The notes: generated from the letters alone by a model not told the origin. 64,000 nucleotides of DNA from Bradyrhizobium sp. CB82 (GCF_029714405.1 NZ_CP121650.1:5709001-5773000), one strand, 5' to 3'. Shown: positions 1 through 8,625, counted from the first letter of the stretch. Numbers and translations are program-made.

Positions 1-36
1 TCGTGCGACAGTGTGGGTAGCAGGATGCGACTTTGC

Positions 37-50
37 TTGATTTGAATCAA
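37..50. promoter_or_regulatory. FNR/FixK box upstream of the first gene
   Basis: The sequence is TTGATTTGAATCAA, a perfect TTGAT-N4-ATCAA palindrome, which is the known FNR/FixK site. Its 3' end is 72 bases before the ATG at 123. If it acts as a class II activator site (centred at -41.5), transcription would start near 85. It is the first of seven such sites in the left 24 kb. Confidence 0.8.
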
Positions 51-122
51 GGGAACGCCCCCCGCCCGGCCTAGCCTTCCGCGAACGTCGACGTGCAAGC
101 AACCATCCAGGAGACGTCCGCC

Positions 123-578
123 ATGCCCGGCCTCGATGATCTCATTCCCAGTGCCACGCAGATCCGCAAGGAAGCCGCCCTCAAGGAAGCCGAGAAGGCC
201 GAGGAGTATGCCCGCCTCGCCGCCGCCGCCGAAACGGAGAAACGCGCCCTGATCGAGCGGCTTGGCAAGCCGTCCGGCAAGACCGAGGAGGAGAAGATCA
301 AGCTCGCCTCGACCATCATCCAGCGTGCGGTACGAAACGGCCTGACCGAAGTGCAGGTCTATCGCTTTCCCAACACGCTGTGCACCGACAAGGGCCGCGC
401 CATCAACCAGCGGGAAAAGGGTTGGGAAAACACCCTGACCGGCATCCCCAAGGAAATCTTCCAGCTCTGGACCGACCATCTGAAGCCGCGCGGCTATCGC
501 ATCGCCTACCAGATCATCGATTTCCCCGGCGGCGTCCCCGGCGACATCGGTGTCACCATCTCCTGGGGGGACGATTGA
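123..578 (+). CDS. Conserved hypothetical protein (151 aa)
   Basis: I do not recognise the family. The first 65 residues are rich in Ala, Glu and Lys and should form a long helix or coiled coil; the rest is a compact soluble domain with no signal peptide or membrane segment. I chose the ATG at 123 over the in-frame GTG at 93 because GGAG lies 9 bases before it. The polyphosphate kinase gene follows after 44 bases on the same strand, so the two probably form one operon under the FixK box at 37-50. A role in the low-oxygen response is inferred from position only. Confidence 0.8.
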   Translation: MPGLDDLIPSATQIRKEAALKEAEKAEEYARLAAAAETEKRALIERLGKPSGKTEEEKIKLASTIIQRAVRNGLTEVQVYRFPNTLCTDKGRAINQREKGWENTLTGIPKEIFQLWTDHLKPRGYRIAYQIIDFPGGVPGDIGVTISWGDD

Positions 579-622
579 CGGCCGTTTGGCCGCGTCGGGG
601 CTGAAGCAGCGAGAGGACAGGC

Positions 623-1423
623 ATGGCCAAGGACGAACCTGCGGAACGAATGAAGCGCAAGGACTATGAGAAGCAGCTGGAGAAGCTCCAAGTCGAGCTG
701 TGTCATCTCCAAGACTATGTGAGGGCGAACAAGCTCCGGGTCATCGTCCTGTTCGAAGGCCGCGATGCTGCCGGCAAAGGCGGCACGATCAAGGCGATCA
801 CCGAGAAGGTCAGTCCGCGTGTCTTCCGCGTCGTTGCGCTGCCGGCCCCGTCGGATCGCGAAAAGACGCAACTCTTCTTCCAGCGCTACATGGAGCAGTT
901 CCCCGCCGGCGGCGAGATCGCGATCTTCGACCGGAGCTGGTACAACCGCGCCGGCGTCGAATATGTGATGGGCTTCTGCACCCCTGCCGAGCACCGGCGC
1001 TTCCTTTCGCTCTGCCCGCAGATGGAGCAATACGTCATCGACGGCGGCATCATCCTGATCAAGATCTGGCTCGAGGTCGGGATGGACGAGCAGGAGCGCC
1101 GCTTCAGGGCCCGCATCGACGATCCCGTGCGGCAATGGAAGCTGAGCCCGATGGATCTGCACTCGTACAGTCGCTGGTACGATTATTCGCGGGCGCGCGA
1201 CCTCATGCTGAAGGCCACGAGCACGGAGCACGCTCCCTGGTACATCATCCGTTCCGACGACAAGCGACGGGCGCGGCTGAATTGCATCGCCCACCTCCTG
1301 AGCGCCATCCCCTACAAGCGCGTCAAGAAAGACAAGGTCAAGCTGCCGAGGCGCTCCAACAAGGGACGCTACAACGATCAGGCCAGCCTGAAGGGCATGA
1401 ATTTCGTTGCGGAGCGATATTGA
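623..1423 (+). CDS. ppk2: Polyphosphate kinase 2 (PPK2 family)
   Basis: PPK2 enzymes are cytosolic and use polyphosphate to phosphorylate nucleotides (or the reverse), linking phosphate storage to the ATP/GTP pool. The 266-residue length fits a single-domain PPK2. The Walker A loop GRDAAGKGG is at residues 46-54 and the Walker B/lid signature FDRSWYNR at 103-110. An aromatic-rich segment around HSYSRWYDYSRAR follows, and the C-terminus is basic. The start has an AGAGGACAGG ribosome site. A perfect hairpin lies just after the stop. Whether it prefers NDPs or NMPs cannot be decided by eye. Confidence 0.95.
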   Translation: MAKDEPAERMKRKDYEKQLEKLQVELCHLQDYVRANKLRVIVLFEGRDAAGKGGTIKAITEKVSPRVFRVVALPAPSDREKTQLFFQRYMEQFPAGGEIAIFDRSWYNRAGVEYVMGFCTPAEHRRFLSLCPQMEQYVIDGGIILIKIWLEVGMDEQERRFRARIDDPVRQWKLSPMDLHSYSRWYDYSRARDLMLKATSTEHAPWYIIRSDDKRRARLNCIAHLLSAIPYKRVKKDKVKLPRRSNKGRYNDQASLKGMNFVAERY

Positions 1424-1427
1424 GGCG

Positions 1428-1454
1428 ATCAGGCCGCCGAACAGGCGGCCTGAT
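1428..1454. terminator. Perfect 11-bp hairpin between convergent genes
   Basis: Arms ATCAGGCCGCC (1428-1438) and GGCGGCCTGAT (1444-1454) flank a 5-base loop. The hairpin starts 5 bases after the ppk2 stop and ends 33 bases before the end of the convergent Gly-rich gene. No T-run follows on either strand, so it is terminator-like rather than a classic intrinsic terminator. It may serve both genes or protect the mRNA ends. Confidence 0.6.
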
Positions 1455-1486
1455 GACATGATTGATGAGGCTGTAGGTCCTGTGCC

Positions 1487-1975
1487 TCAATAGCCATAGG
1501 GATATTGCTGCGGGCAGACCCAGTTCCCGTAGCCGTCCTGATAGCAGCCGTTGTTGTTGTAATAGCCGTAAGCGCCGTAAGCGCCCGCTGCTGCGGCTCC
1601 AACGGCGGCAGCGCCCCAACCATAGCCGGGACGATATCCGGGGTAGCCTGCGACCGGACGTCCTGGATAGCCGGCAATCGGACGACCTGGCCGGCCCGCG
1701 ATCGGGCGGCCCGGACGACCGGCTATCGGATGACTCGGCCGCGGACCTCCGGCGACGCGATAGCCGCGACCGCCGTGGATACGACCCGCATGGACGGCGC
1801 CGCCCCGATAACCTCCGCCGTGAAAGCCGCCCGCACGCATTCCACCGCCATGGAAGCCGCCGCCACCGCGGAAGCCGCCACCGCCTCCGCCGCGGCGAGC
1901 GAGAGCATCGTCGGGAATGAGACTGGCGGTGACAACAACGAAGACAGCAAGAGCAGCAAGAAGATAACGAAGCAT
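1487..1975 (-). CDS. Secreted Gly/Arg-rich low-complexity protein
   Basis: This 162-residue protein has an N-terminal signal peptide (MLRYLLAALAVFVVV, likely cut near DALA-RRG). A Gly-rich stretch with FHGGG-type repeats follows, then tandem G-R-P repeats of the form IAGRPGRP/VAGYPG. The C-terminus is Tyr/Asn-rich with two Cys. Start: GGAGGAG lies 6 bases before the ATG at 1975; the frame stays open further upstream without a better site. Proteins like this are common in rhizobia as exported, probably envelope-associated proteins of unknown role. The repeats are low complexity, so similarity-based naming would be unsafe. Confidence 0.8.
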   Translation of the reverse strand: MLRYLLAALAVFVVVTASLIPDDALARRGGGGGGFRGGGGFHGGGMRAGGFHGGGYRGGAVHAGRIHGGRGYRVAGGPRPSHPIAGRPGRPIAGRPGRPIAGYPGRPVAGYPGYRPGYGWGAAAVGAAAAGAYGAYGYYNNNGCYQDGYGNWVCPQQYPYGY

Positions 1976-2182
1976 GGCATCTCCTCCATTGATTGGGGTG
2001 CCGTCATTCGCTCTTCGGTGATGCCGCGCGACTGCGATTGGCACCCGACGGTAGCGTCGAGCGCCCTTCCCGTTCAGGCTTGACCTAACTAAATCAACGG
2101 AACCGGAGCTTTTGAACCGCGCGACTGATCGGTCGGATGCGCGCGAGATCCGGCCGCGCATCCGCGGCCGGATCCTCAACGT

Positions 2183-2617
2183 CTATTTCAACCGGATCGT
2201 GACGCCACCGACTGCGGCCGAAACCTCCGCGCCTACTTTCGGGCCGCTGAGTTGCAGGATCACGCCGTTGGCATTTTGCAGCTGAACCGCTCCGGCGCCC
2301 GCGGCAACGGCGCCCCCTGCTCCGCCCACCGCGTAGGAGCCTTCGATGGACTGCGGCCCCTTCAGGTTGAGAGCGCGGCCGACAAACTTGGTCGTCGATG
2401 CCCCGACCGTGAAGCCAACGCTCATGCCAGAGACCGTAAACGGATAGTGCTTGCCTCGCAAAGTCAGCACACCCTCGCCGCCGCCGACCCCGATGATCAG
2501 TCCGCCCTTGGTGAAAACGACGGCGACCTGGCCTGTCTCGGCGCGCGACGGCGTGCTGAAACCGGCAACGCCTGCGAGCACGGCGACCAGAGCGGCGCGG
2601 ATGGCACATTTTCTCAT
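2183..2617 (-). CDS. Small exported hypothetical protein
   Basis: The protein is 144 residues, with a basic N-terminus and a hydrophobic core ending at SRA-ET, a typical signal peptidase I site. The mature part is Gly/Ala/Val-rich and predicted to be beta-strand, without Cys or metal motifs. I do not recognise the family. The ATG at 2617 has AAGGGGA about 8 bases upstream and removes a 16-residue extension. A FixK-type box (2736-2749) lies 118 bases upstream, making this a candidate low-oxygen-induced periplasmic or membrane-associated protein. Confidence 0.75.
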   Translation of the reverse strand: MRKCAIRAALVAVLAGVAGFSTPSRAETGQVAVVFTKGGLIIGVGGGEGVLTLRGKHYPFTVSGMSVGFTVGASTTKFVGRALNLKGPQSIEGSYAVGGAGGAVAAGAGAVQLQNANGVILQLSGPKVGAEVSAAVGGVTIRLK

Positions 2618-2735
2618 GACTTTCGTTCCCCTTTGGTTTGACCTCAAACTATTGAGCCAGGTCATCGCGACAATCTCTCTCTATCGCCCAGGACAAAGGC
2701 GTCGCCGGATCGTGAGAGCAGCGCCGGTTGCGCCA

Positions 2736-2749
2736 TTGATCCAAGTCAA
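2736..2749. promoter_or_regulatory. FNR/FixK-type box upstream of the small exported protein gene
   Basis: TTGATCCAAGTCAA differs by one base from the TTGAT-N4-ATCAA palindrome. The only gene it could serve at ordinary spacing is the minus-strand gene starting at 2617, implying an untranslated leader of roughly 80 bases. The spacing is longer than at the other boxes, so confidence is lower. Confidence 0.55.
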
Positions 2750-2832
2750 CGGTCGCACACGAGGGAGGCGATGCATGAACTTGCTTCGCGATGCAACACG
2801 GGGCCGTGATCGATGGAAGGCAGGTCGCGAGA

Positions 2833-4536
2833 TCAGATCGTGCTTTGAGCGGCGTTGGTTTCGCCAAGAACGCTGTCGAGCGAGCGCAGCCACTGGCCGC
2901 TATCAGTCTTCTCCGCGAGCCCTTCGGCGCGCAACAGATCGCGCAGCTGCGCATGCGCACCGACGATGCAGAAGGCGACGCGGCGGGTCGCGAGCTCGTC
3001 ATAGAGATCGTGCAACATGCGCGCCCCGGCGAGATCAATATAGGGCGACGCCGAGAGATCGCATGCGACGAGCCGGATGTCCGGCGACCTCTCGAGCGCG
3101 ATAAGGACCGTATCCAGGATCGTCTCGGCATTGATGTAAAGCAGCGAGGCTTCGGGCCGGAACGCGATGACGCCGACCAGCGGCTCGACGCCTTGGTGTC
3201 TCGCGCTGTCGGAGTAACGGCCGCTGCCGGGCAGCCGGCCGAGGAACGCCACGTTCGGCTGCGACGCGCGCGCCAGCAGCAGGAAGATCGAGGCAATCGA
3301 GGCCAGCAGGATGCCTTGCAGGATACCGAGCAGCAGCACCGACACCAGCGCGATCGCAGCGGCATAGAAGTCGATACGGCTGACTTGCCACATCCGCAGG
3401 AGCGCGCGGACGTCCACCAACTTGTAGACGGCCGCCAAGACGATGGCCGCGAGCACCGCCTTGGGCAGGTTGGTCAGCAGCCCAGTGAAGAACAGCAGGC
3501 ACAGCCCGAGCGTCACCGAGCAGATGACCAGCGCCAATGGCGTCCGCGCGCCGGCGCTGTCATTGACCGCGGATTGCGACAGGCCGCCGGCAACGGGGTA
3601 GCCGTGCCCGAAGGCGGCAGCGAGGTTCGCGGCGCCCAGCCCCAGAAACTCCTGTCGCACGTCGAGGCCATAGCCGTACTTGGCGGCGAAGCTCCGCGCC
3701 GCCGAAACGCCTTCAATGTAGGCCAGCAGCACGCATCCTGCCGCAAGCGGAAACAGGTCGTCGAATTCGAGAAGACCAAATGTCGGCAGCCCAATCGCAG
3801 GCAGCCCTTCGGGAATCTTGCCCGTGACCGGGACACCATGGGACGGAAAGCCCAGGAGCGTCGCCACGATGATCGACAGCGCGACGACCGTAATGCCCAC
3901 GGGCCTCCCCGGCAAAAACCGCTCGCCAAGCAGGAGGAGCACGAGCGCGACCGCGCCGATCGCCAGGATGAGGAGATTGATCTCGCCAAGCTGGCCAGCA
4001 AGCTTGATGGTACGGTCAAAAAAGTTGTGGCCGCCGCCGGCGACGCCGAACAGGCTCGGCAACTGGCTCATGATGATGGTAAGCCCGGCACCGGCCTTGA
4101 AACCGACCAAAATGCTGTCGCTGACCAGGCGGACGAGAACGCTGAGCTTGAACAGCCAGGCGACAAAGCACAACACCGCCACCGCGAAGGCTGCGAGGCT
4201 CGCAATCTGCGCGTATCGCACGGCGTCGCCGCCGGCGAGCGCGCCGACGGTGCCGGCGATCATCAACGAGATCGCCGAGGTCGGGCCGACCGCGAGCTGC
4301 CGCGACGAGCCGAGCAGCGCATAGCCGATGCCGCCGAGCAGATAGCCGTAGACGCCGACCTGCGGCGCCAGGCCGGCCAATGCAGCATAGGCGAGCGAGA
4401 CCGGAATGGCGTAGGCGGCGAGCGTGACGCCAGCGATCGCGTCCGAGGCGAGCCACTCGCCGCTATAGGCTTTGAGCCAGCCGGACGGCGGAAAGAACCG
4501 CATCCTGCCCGCGCGCGGCTCGGCCCGTCCATTCAT
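2833..4536 (-). CDS. SulP family anion transporter with STAS domain
   Basis: This 567-residue inner-membrane protein has the SulP layout: a short cytosolic N-terminus, 10-12 hydrophobic segments (residues about 30-430, including the AYAIPVSLAYAALAGL segment), then a cytosolic STAS domain (about 440-555). SulP proteins carry sulfate, bicarbonate or dicarboxylates; the substrate here cannot be read from sequence. The start at 4536 is favoured over the ATG at 4542 because GGAGG sits 7 bases upstream and the ATG overlaps the stop of the DUF1275 gene (ATGA), suggesting translational coupling. It probably shares that gene's FixK box. Confidence 0.92.
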   Translation of the reverse strand: MNGRAEPRAGRMRFFPPSGWLKAYSGEWLASDAIAGVTLAAYAIPVSLAYAALAGLAPQVGVYGYLLGGIGYALLGSSRQLAVGPTSAISLMIAGTVGALAGGDAVRYAQIASLAAFAVAVLCFVAWLFKLSVLVRLVSDSILVGFKAGAGLTIIMSQLPSLFGVAGGGHNFFDRTIKLAGQLGEINLLILAIGAVALVLLLLGERFLPGRPVGITVVALSIIVATLLGFPSHGVPVTGKIPEGLPAIGLPTFGLLEFDDLFPLAAGCVLLAYIEGVSAARSFAAKYGYGLDVRQEFLGLGAANLAAAFGHGYPVAGGLSQSAVNDSAGARTPLALVICSVTLGLCLLFFTGLLTNLPKAVLAAIVLAAVYKLVDVRALLRMWQVSRIDFYAAAIALVSVLLLGILQGILLASIASIFLLLARASQPNVAFLGRLPGSGRYSDSARHQGVEPLVGVIAFRPEASLLYINAETILDTVLIALERSPDIRLVACDLSASPYIDLAGARMLHDLYDELATRRVAFCIVGAHAQLRDLLRAEGLAEKTDSGQWLRSLDSVLGETNAAQSTI

Positions 4537-5216
4537 GCGCATGCCTCCGGTTGCCCGGCCTCGCAGCGGAGCAGCACGACCAACAGCGCGATCACGGGAA
4601 TGGCGAGCGCGAGATTGGGCATCGTCTTGGTGGCAAAGGCGCCGACGGCGGCTCCGAAGCCGAAAACGGCACACAAGGCGCCGAATATACCCGAGCGACG
4701 CAACGTCCCGAGCGGTGCGCCGCCTGAAACCGCGGCAAACACCGCCTCGATCCCCTGCCGCATATTGCCGGTGATCATCACCGTGCTGCAAACCACACCT
4801 TCGACCTTGGTGAACATCGCGGCCTGCATAGCAGCAACGAAAGAGATGCCGAGGGTGCCGGCAAGATCCGGCAATCTGTTGTGCAGAATGCCGATCGCGA
4901 TCAGCAGCAGGATCTCGATCAACGTGCTGATCGCGCTTGCCCGCTCCTCCGTGGCGCGCCGCAACCATGCTGCGATCACCATCCCGACCGCAAAGGCCAG
5001 TATCGGCGGAACGAAGTGAACCGCTCTTTGCCAATCGCCGGCGATGCCGTAGACCCAGAGGAAGATCAGGTTGGCGGTCTGGGCGTTGGCCATCACGCCA
5101 TGGATAGTCCAGGTATAGGCGTCGATATAGCCGCCGGCGAACGCGAGCAGCAGCACGATCTCGACCGTTTCATCGCGGCGAATCGACGAACCGGCGGCGA
5201 TGTTCACTGAGCTCAT
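4533..5216 (-). CDS. DUF1275 (YoaK-like) membrane protein
   Basis: The protein is 227 residues with about six hydrophobic segments. Early motifs such as AFAGGYIDAYTW and ANAQTANLIFLW are typical of DUF1275. The family's function is unsettled. The ATG at 5216 gives the usual family length. It also places the FixK box 66 bases upstream; the alternative ATG at 5273 would lie almost on the box. It is the first gene of a two-gene operon with the SulP transporter. Confidence 0.85.
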   Translation of the reverse strand: MSSVNIAAGSSIRRDETVEIVLLLAFAGGYIDAYTWTIHGVMANAQTANLIFLWVYGIAGDWQRAVHFVPPILAFAVGMVIAAWLRRATEERASAISTLIEILLLIAIGILHNRLPDLAGTLGISFVAAMQAAMFTKVEGVVCSTVMITGNMRQGIEAVFAAVSGGAPLGTLRRSGIFGALCAVFGFGAAVGAFATKTMPNLALAIPVIALLVVLLRCEAGQPEACA

Positions 5217-5282
5217 GTCCGGGATGTCGCCTGTCGCAGCTCGCACATGGTCGCATAGGCAGCGCCTTACCATCGGCGAGGT

Positions 5283-5296
5283 TTGATCTGGATCAA
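5283..5296. promoter_or_regulatory. FNR/FixK box upstream of DUF1275-SulP
   Basis: TTGATCTGGATCAA is a perfect TTGAT-N4-ATCAA palindrome, 66 bases before the ATG at 5216 on the minus strand. Class II placement would start transcription near 5248. The divergent hydrolase gene starts 239 bases away, too far for simple activation. Confidence 0.8.
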
Positions 5297-5534
5297 GCAA
5301 TTCCCGGATTTCGAGCATGAGATCGCGGCAAACGTGCCGCGGGAAATGCGTCCATGAACACTCGGCGGGACCGGGCTCATCATCGTGCTGGCGTTCGCTT
5401 TCAGCTTTAAGCTTGCTCCCGGCACGGCTTCCGGCATAGCCGCCGGTGCGCTAACGCAGTCCTCTGTCATCGGCACCGCGTCCGCTCGGGCCAATCATCG
5501 TGGCCGCCACTTTTGCAGGCTGAGGGAGATCGGG
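5297..5534. other. Intergenic region before the exported hydrolase
   Basis: This divergent spacer holds the FixK box at its left end and the ribosome site GAGGGAG just before 5535. An open frame continues upstream of 5535 to about 5385, but it lacks a ribosome site and would hide the clear signal peptide. I see no other gene or RNA. Confidence 0.5.
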
Positions 5535-6422
5535 ATGCGACTGCTCGCTGGCGCGACTATCAGGCATTTTGCGGCAACCCTGCTCTTTCTCACCGCTTTC
5601 GTTGTGCCGGCGCGTGCCGCGGACGAGGTTCGCATCCAGGAAGAGATCTGGGCCCTCCCTTTGCCGCTTCCGATGTTCGCCTATGTCGTGCGCCCGGTTG
5701 GGGATGGCCCGTTCCCGCTCGCGATCATGAATCACGGCGTCTCGCTCAACCCGGTCGATCGCAGCTTCTTTCCATTGGTGGAGTTCCGCGACGCCGCCAA
5801 ATGGTTTGCGCGAAGCGGCTATCTCGTGGTGGCGCCCGTCGGCACCGGATATGGCGCCTCGGCCATCGATACCCCCGAACGCGGGATCTACGGCCCGTTC
5901 TTTTCCAAGGTCGGCAAATGCACCAATCCGAACTTCCGCGATCCCGGGCTCGCCGTTGCACAGGTCGATCTCTGGATCATTGACTATATGGCCGCTGAAA
6001 AACGCATCGTGCCGAAGGACGTCATTGTCGTCGGCCAATCCGCCGGTGGCTGGGCCGCGATCGCGTTGTCGAGCCTGAACCCGTCTCAGGTGAAAGCCAT
6101 GATCGTTTTTGCCGGCGGCCGGGGCGGCCGGGTCGGCGGCAAGCCGAACCACAATTGCGCGCCCGACAAGCTCGTCGCACAGACCGGTGAATTCGGCCGC
6201 ACCGCGCGCGTGCCGATGCTGTGGATCTACATCGAGAACGATACGTATTTCGGCCCGGTTCTGGCCAGGCGCATGCACGAGGCTTTCGTCGCCGCCGGCG
6301 GCAAGGCCGAGTACCATCTGATGCCACCCTTCGGCACCGAAGGACACTTCTTCATCGGCTCGCCCGCCGCGGTCCCGATCTGGTCGCCGCTGGTGACGAA
6401 GTTTCTTGACGCACAGAAATGA
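5535..6422 (+). CDS. Exported alpha/beta hydrolase (dienelactone-hydrolase-like)
   Basis: The protein is 295 residues with an N-terminal signal peptide ending near ARAAD, so it is probably periplasmic. It has the alpha/beta-hydrolase elements: an oxyanion strand (LAIMNHGVS), the nucleophile elbow GQSAGG, and a late His in EGHFF. Start: GAGGGAGAT lies just upstream of the ATG at 5535. Substrate unknown; an esterase or lipase-like role is inferred from fold motifs. The IalB-family gene follows 28 bases downstream on the same strand and is probably co-transcribed. Confidence 0.85.
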   Translation: MRLLAGATIRHFAATLLFLTAFVVPARAADEVRIQEEIWALPLPLPMFAYVVRPVGDGPFPLAIMNHGVSLNPVDRSFFPLVEFRDAAKWFARSGYLVVAPVGTGYGASAIDTPERGIYGPFFSKVGKCTNPNFRDPGLAVAQVDLWIIDYMAAEKRIVPKDVIVVGQSAGGWAAIALSSLNPSQVKAMIVFAGGRGGRVGGKPNHNCAPDKLVAQTGEFGRTARVPMLWIYIENDTYFGPVLARRMHEAFVAAGGKAEYHLMPPFGTEGHFFIGSPAAVPIWSPLVTKFLDAQK

Positions 6423-6450
6423 TCGGAAGGATCCGAGGGAGGCGAAAACC

Positions 6451-7035
6451 ATGGTCAAGGCTCGTCATTGTCTCGCGGGTGTTCTGGTCGCCGCCATCGC
6501 TGTCGTCACGACCACTCCTGACGCCGCCGCACGGCAGAACGCGAAAATCGACAAGCCCGCCGAAGCCGCAACGCGGGGCCAGCGCGAGGCCAAGGACATC
6601 ACCTACGGAGATTGGCAAAAGCTCTGCTTCAAGGCAGGCGGGACGCCGACGCTGTGCCGGACCTCGATCACCGGCAAGTTTCCGACCGGGCAAACGGCGG
6701 TGCGCCTCGACCTGATCGAGCGCGAAGGCGATCGAACGGCACGGCTGCAATTGTTCGTGCCTGTCGGCATGTACCTGCAACACCCCGCCAAGCTGACCGT
6801 CGACCAGGGCAGCTCCTACCAGCTGCCCTACAGCTGGTGCCTCACCAATGCCTGCATCGCGGCCGACGTCGCAGATCCCAAAATTATCAAGGAGATGGAA
6901 GCAGGAGAGACGCTGGTCCTGGAGGTCGTCGATTCCAACCTTCTGGCACTCACGACCTCGATGCCGCTGACGCAATTCGCCGCCGTTCACAAGGGGGCAC
7001 CGGCAAAGACGCTGGAGCAGGACATCGACGAGTAG
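6451..7035 (+). CDS. Invasion-associated locus B (IalB) family protein
   Basis: The protein is 194 residues with a signal peptide (MVKARHCLAGVLVAAIAVV, then a cut after DAAA). The IalB-type domain starts at the typical TYGDWQKLC, where W and C are conserved. Further Cys residues in TLCRTS and SWCLTNACIA could form disulfides. The family is periplasmic or outer-membrane associated; it was named from Bartonella invasion but is common in free-living rhizobia, where its role is unclear. GAGGGAGG precedes the chosen ATG; the longer frame from 6406 would overlap the hydrolase and hide the signal peptide. Confidence 0.85.
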   Translation: MVKARHCLAGVLVAAIAVVTTTPDAAARQNAKIDKPAEAATRGQREAKDITYGDWQKLCFKAGGTPTLCRTSITGKFPTGQTAVRLDLIEREGDRTARLQLFVPVGMYLQHPAKLTVDQGSSYQLPYSWCLTNACIAADVADPKIIKEMEAGETLVLEVVDSNLLALTTSMPLTQFAAVHKGAPAKTLEQDIDE

Positions 7036-7155
7036 CAAAATATCGAAAACAACCCCATGCAAAGGAGTCACGATGGTCGGCGCGACGCTTTGCGGATTTT
7101 ACGAAATGGTTTGACACGTCGGGCAAATCACCGGCATAATGCCATGATTGGGGCG

Positions 7156-7527
7156 CTAGCTAGCCCGCGCCAGCCGGGCGCGTTCCACCGGGTCGATGAG
7201 CGACCAGGCCGAGAACGGTTTCGTCAGATAGGCAAGACATCCTGACTCGATCGCGGCCGACCGATTGGCCGCATTGTCGTTACCGGTGATGTAGACGACC
7301 GGCGTCCTGACGCCCTCGTCGGTGAGCCGCCGCCGCAGGTCGATGCCGGATTCGTTGTTCAGATCGATATCGATGATGATGCAGATGGCGTTGTGGAGAT
7401 CGGAGTGATCGAACAGCGCAGCCCCCGACTCGAAGAGCAAAGTCATGAAGCCATGTTCGCGCAGCAGGCGTTTGATGCTGATGCGCATCGACAAATCGTC
7501 ATCGACAACGAAAACGGGCGCGCGCAT
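7156..7527 (-). CDS. Stand-alone receiver-domain response regulator
   Basis: This 123-residue protein is a single receiver (CheY-like) domain with no output domain. The acid pocket is VVDDD at 7-11, the likely phospho-acceptor is Asp53 (IIIDID), the switch Thr is at 81 and the conserved Lys at 103 (LTKPF). A longer open frame reaches 7608, but the receiver begins naturally at the ATG at 7527. It lies downstream of the FixJ-like gene on the same strand and may act as a phosphate sink or connector. No histidine kinase is present nearby. Confidence 0.8.
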   Translation of the reverse strand: MRAPVFVVDDDLSMRISIKRLLREHGFMTLLFESGAALFDHSDLHNAICIIIDIDLNNESGIDLRRRLTDEGVRTPVVYITGNDNAANRSAAIESGCLAYLTKPFSAWSLIDPVERARLARAS

Positions 7528-7656
7528 GGACAAGATGGTCGGCCCTCTGATGATCCGGAGGAAAAGCCAAACAGAGCCAGTTACGCACTCCATAGAGCAC
7601 GCCGTCATTCACATTTCATATTGTTCCTGAGTATAAGCGCGCTGCCGTAATCACGG

Positions 7657-8295
7657 TTACCCGCGCGGGCCACCCTTGGGATCGAGCACGCCGAGCCGCT
7701 CCGCAATCGCGACCAGTTCCGCAAGTGAACGAACCTGCATCTTTTCCATCACTTGATGGCGGTGCGCCTTCACGGTGCGCTCGGTAGTTCCGAGCTCGTA
7801 GGCAACCTGTTTGTTGATCTTGCCGCGCACGATCAGATCGAACACCTGCCGCTCGCGCGGCGTCAGCGCAGCGACGAGCGCCCTGAGTGACTCCCGTCTG
7901 CTGCGCTGGCTGCGCGCGGCTTCATGGCGAGCTATGGCGCGTTCGATGGCGTCGATCAACTGCTCCGATGGCACCGGCTTGGTCAGGAAATCCTCGGCGC
8001 CGGCCTTGATGGCCCGTACCGTCGTTGCCGTATCGGCGTGTCCGGTGAGGAAGACGATCGGCAGCGTCGAGCCCAGCTCGATGAGTCGGGTTTGCAGCTC
8101 CGGACCACTCAGTCCCGGGATCTGCACGTCGAGCAGAACGCATCCCAGCCTGTCAGGATCAGGCAAACGATCCAGCAGCTCTTGTGCAGAGGCATAGGTC
8201 ACGACCTCGTAGCCAGCAAGCTTCAGCCGGCGTTCGATCGCCGTCCGAAACGACGCATCATCATCCACCACATGAACCAGCCCGGGCAATTTCAC
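7657..8295 (-). CDS. FixJ/NarL-type response regulator
   Basis: A 212-residue two-domain regulator. The receiver has VDDD at 10-13, the phospho-acceptor Asp56 (VLLDV), Thr84 and Lys106 (LTKPVP). A LuxR/FixJ-type HTH fills about residues 140-205 (LTPRERQVFDLIVRG, then NKQVAYELGTTERTVKAHR). FixJ proteins activate fixK after phosphorylation by the haem kinase FixL. A FixK-like gene lies just upstream and divergent, but fixL is absent from the window, so the signal source is unknown. TtrR- or NodW-like alternatives cannot be excluded. Confidence 0.88.
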   Translation of the reverse strand: MKLPGLVHVVDDDASFRTAIERRLKLAGYEVVTYASAQELLDRLPDPDRLGCVLLDVQIPGLSGPELQTRLIELGSTLPIVFLTGHADTATTVRAIKAGAEDFLTKPVPSEQLIDAIERAIARHEAARSQRSRRESLRALVAALTPRERQVFDLIVRGKINKQVAYELGTTERTVKAHRHQVMEKMQVRSLAELVAIAERLGVLDPKGGPRG

Positions 8296-8625
8296 CTCTT
8301 AGCCGCAACGATCGCGATTGGGCATTCTGTTGCGTTGAAGCGCAAGGTCAATCGGCGACGAACTCATCCATATGGATGATAGCGGGCATTACCCACAACC
8401 CACCGCCAGAGCGGAAAGTCTCAAAAATGCACCTTGCGACAATCACTATTTCTCATTCCGTGCAAGATATTGCCGTGCCTGTCCTTTGGTACAATGGCCC
8501 TTGTGCCAATAGCTGGAAATGCATCCTTCGTCGTATCTCAACCCAAGCGGGAGTGAGATAGCGCGGCGCATTCCTCGCAAGCGATCGCCTGAGACCAATT
8601 CAGCGAATGGATTGAGGAGTTGGCT
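8296..8625. other. Divergent intergenic region between the FixJ-like and FixK-like genes
   Basis: The 330 bases hold no supported gene. The clearest structure is an imperfect inverted repeat, TTGGTACAA (8486-8494) and TTGTGCCAA (8501-8509), with one mismatch and a 6-base spacer, about 117 bases before the FixK-like ATG. It could be an operator or a regulator-binding site for either gene. I see no FixK box here, so autoregulation through such a box is not indicated. Confidence 0.5.

Noticed and set aside
1600..1920. Tandem repeats in the Gly/Arg/Pro-rich gene as a DNA repeat array or CRISPR
   Set aside because: The periodicity comes from G-R-P and GGG codons within an open frame with a signal peptide. 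There are no constant-length unique spacers.
2082..2099. TTGAC...ATCAA sequence upstream of the Gly-rich gene as an eighth FixK box
   Set aside because: The half-sites are separated by 8 bases instead of 4, which FNR/FixK dimers do not tolerate.
2791..5019. Long plus-strand open frame opposite the SulP and DUF1275 genes
   Set aside because: It is antisense to two well-motifed membrane proteins. Its product is Arg/Gln/Asp-rich, as expected from the high-GC complementary strand, and it has no family signature.
7073..7114. A 13-codon frame with a good AAAGGAG site downstream of the IalB gene
   Set aside because: The product is too short to judge, and the surrounding sequence could be a dispersed intergenic repeat. 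I cannot support it as a gene.
8490..8510. Sigma-54 promoter read from TGGCAC on the minus strand
   Set aside because: No GC doublet lies at the required spacing from the GG, so the -24/-12 rule fails.
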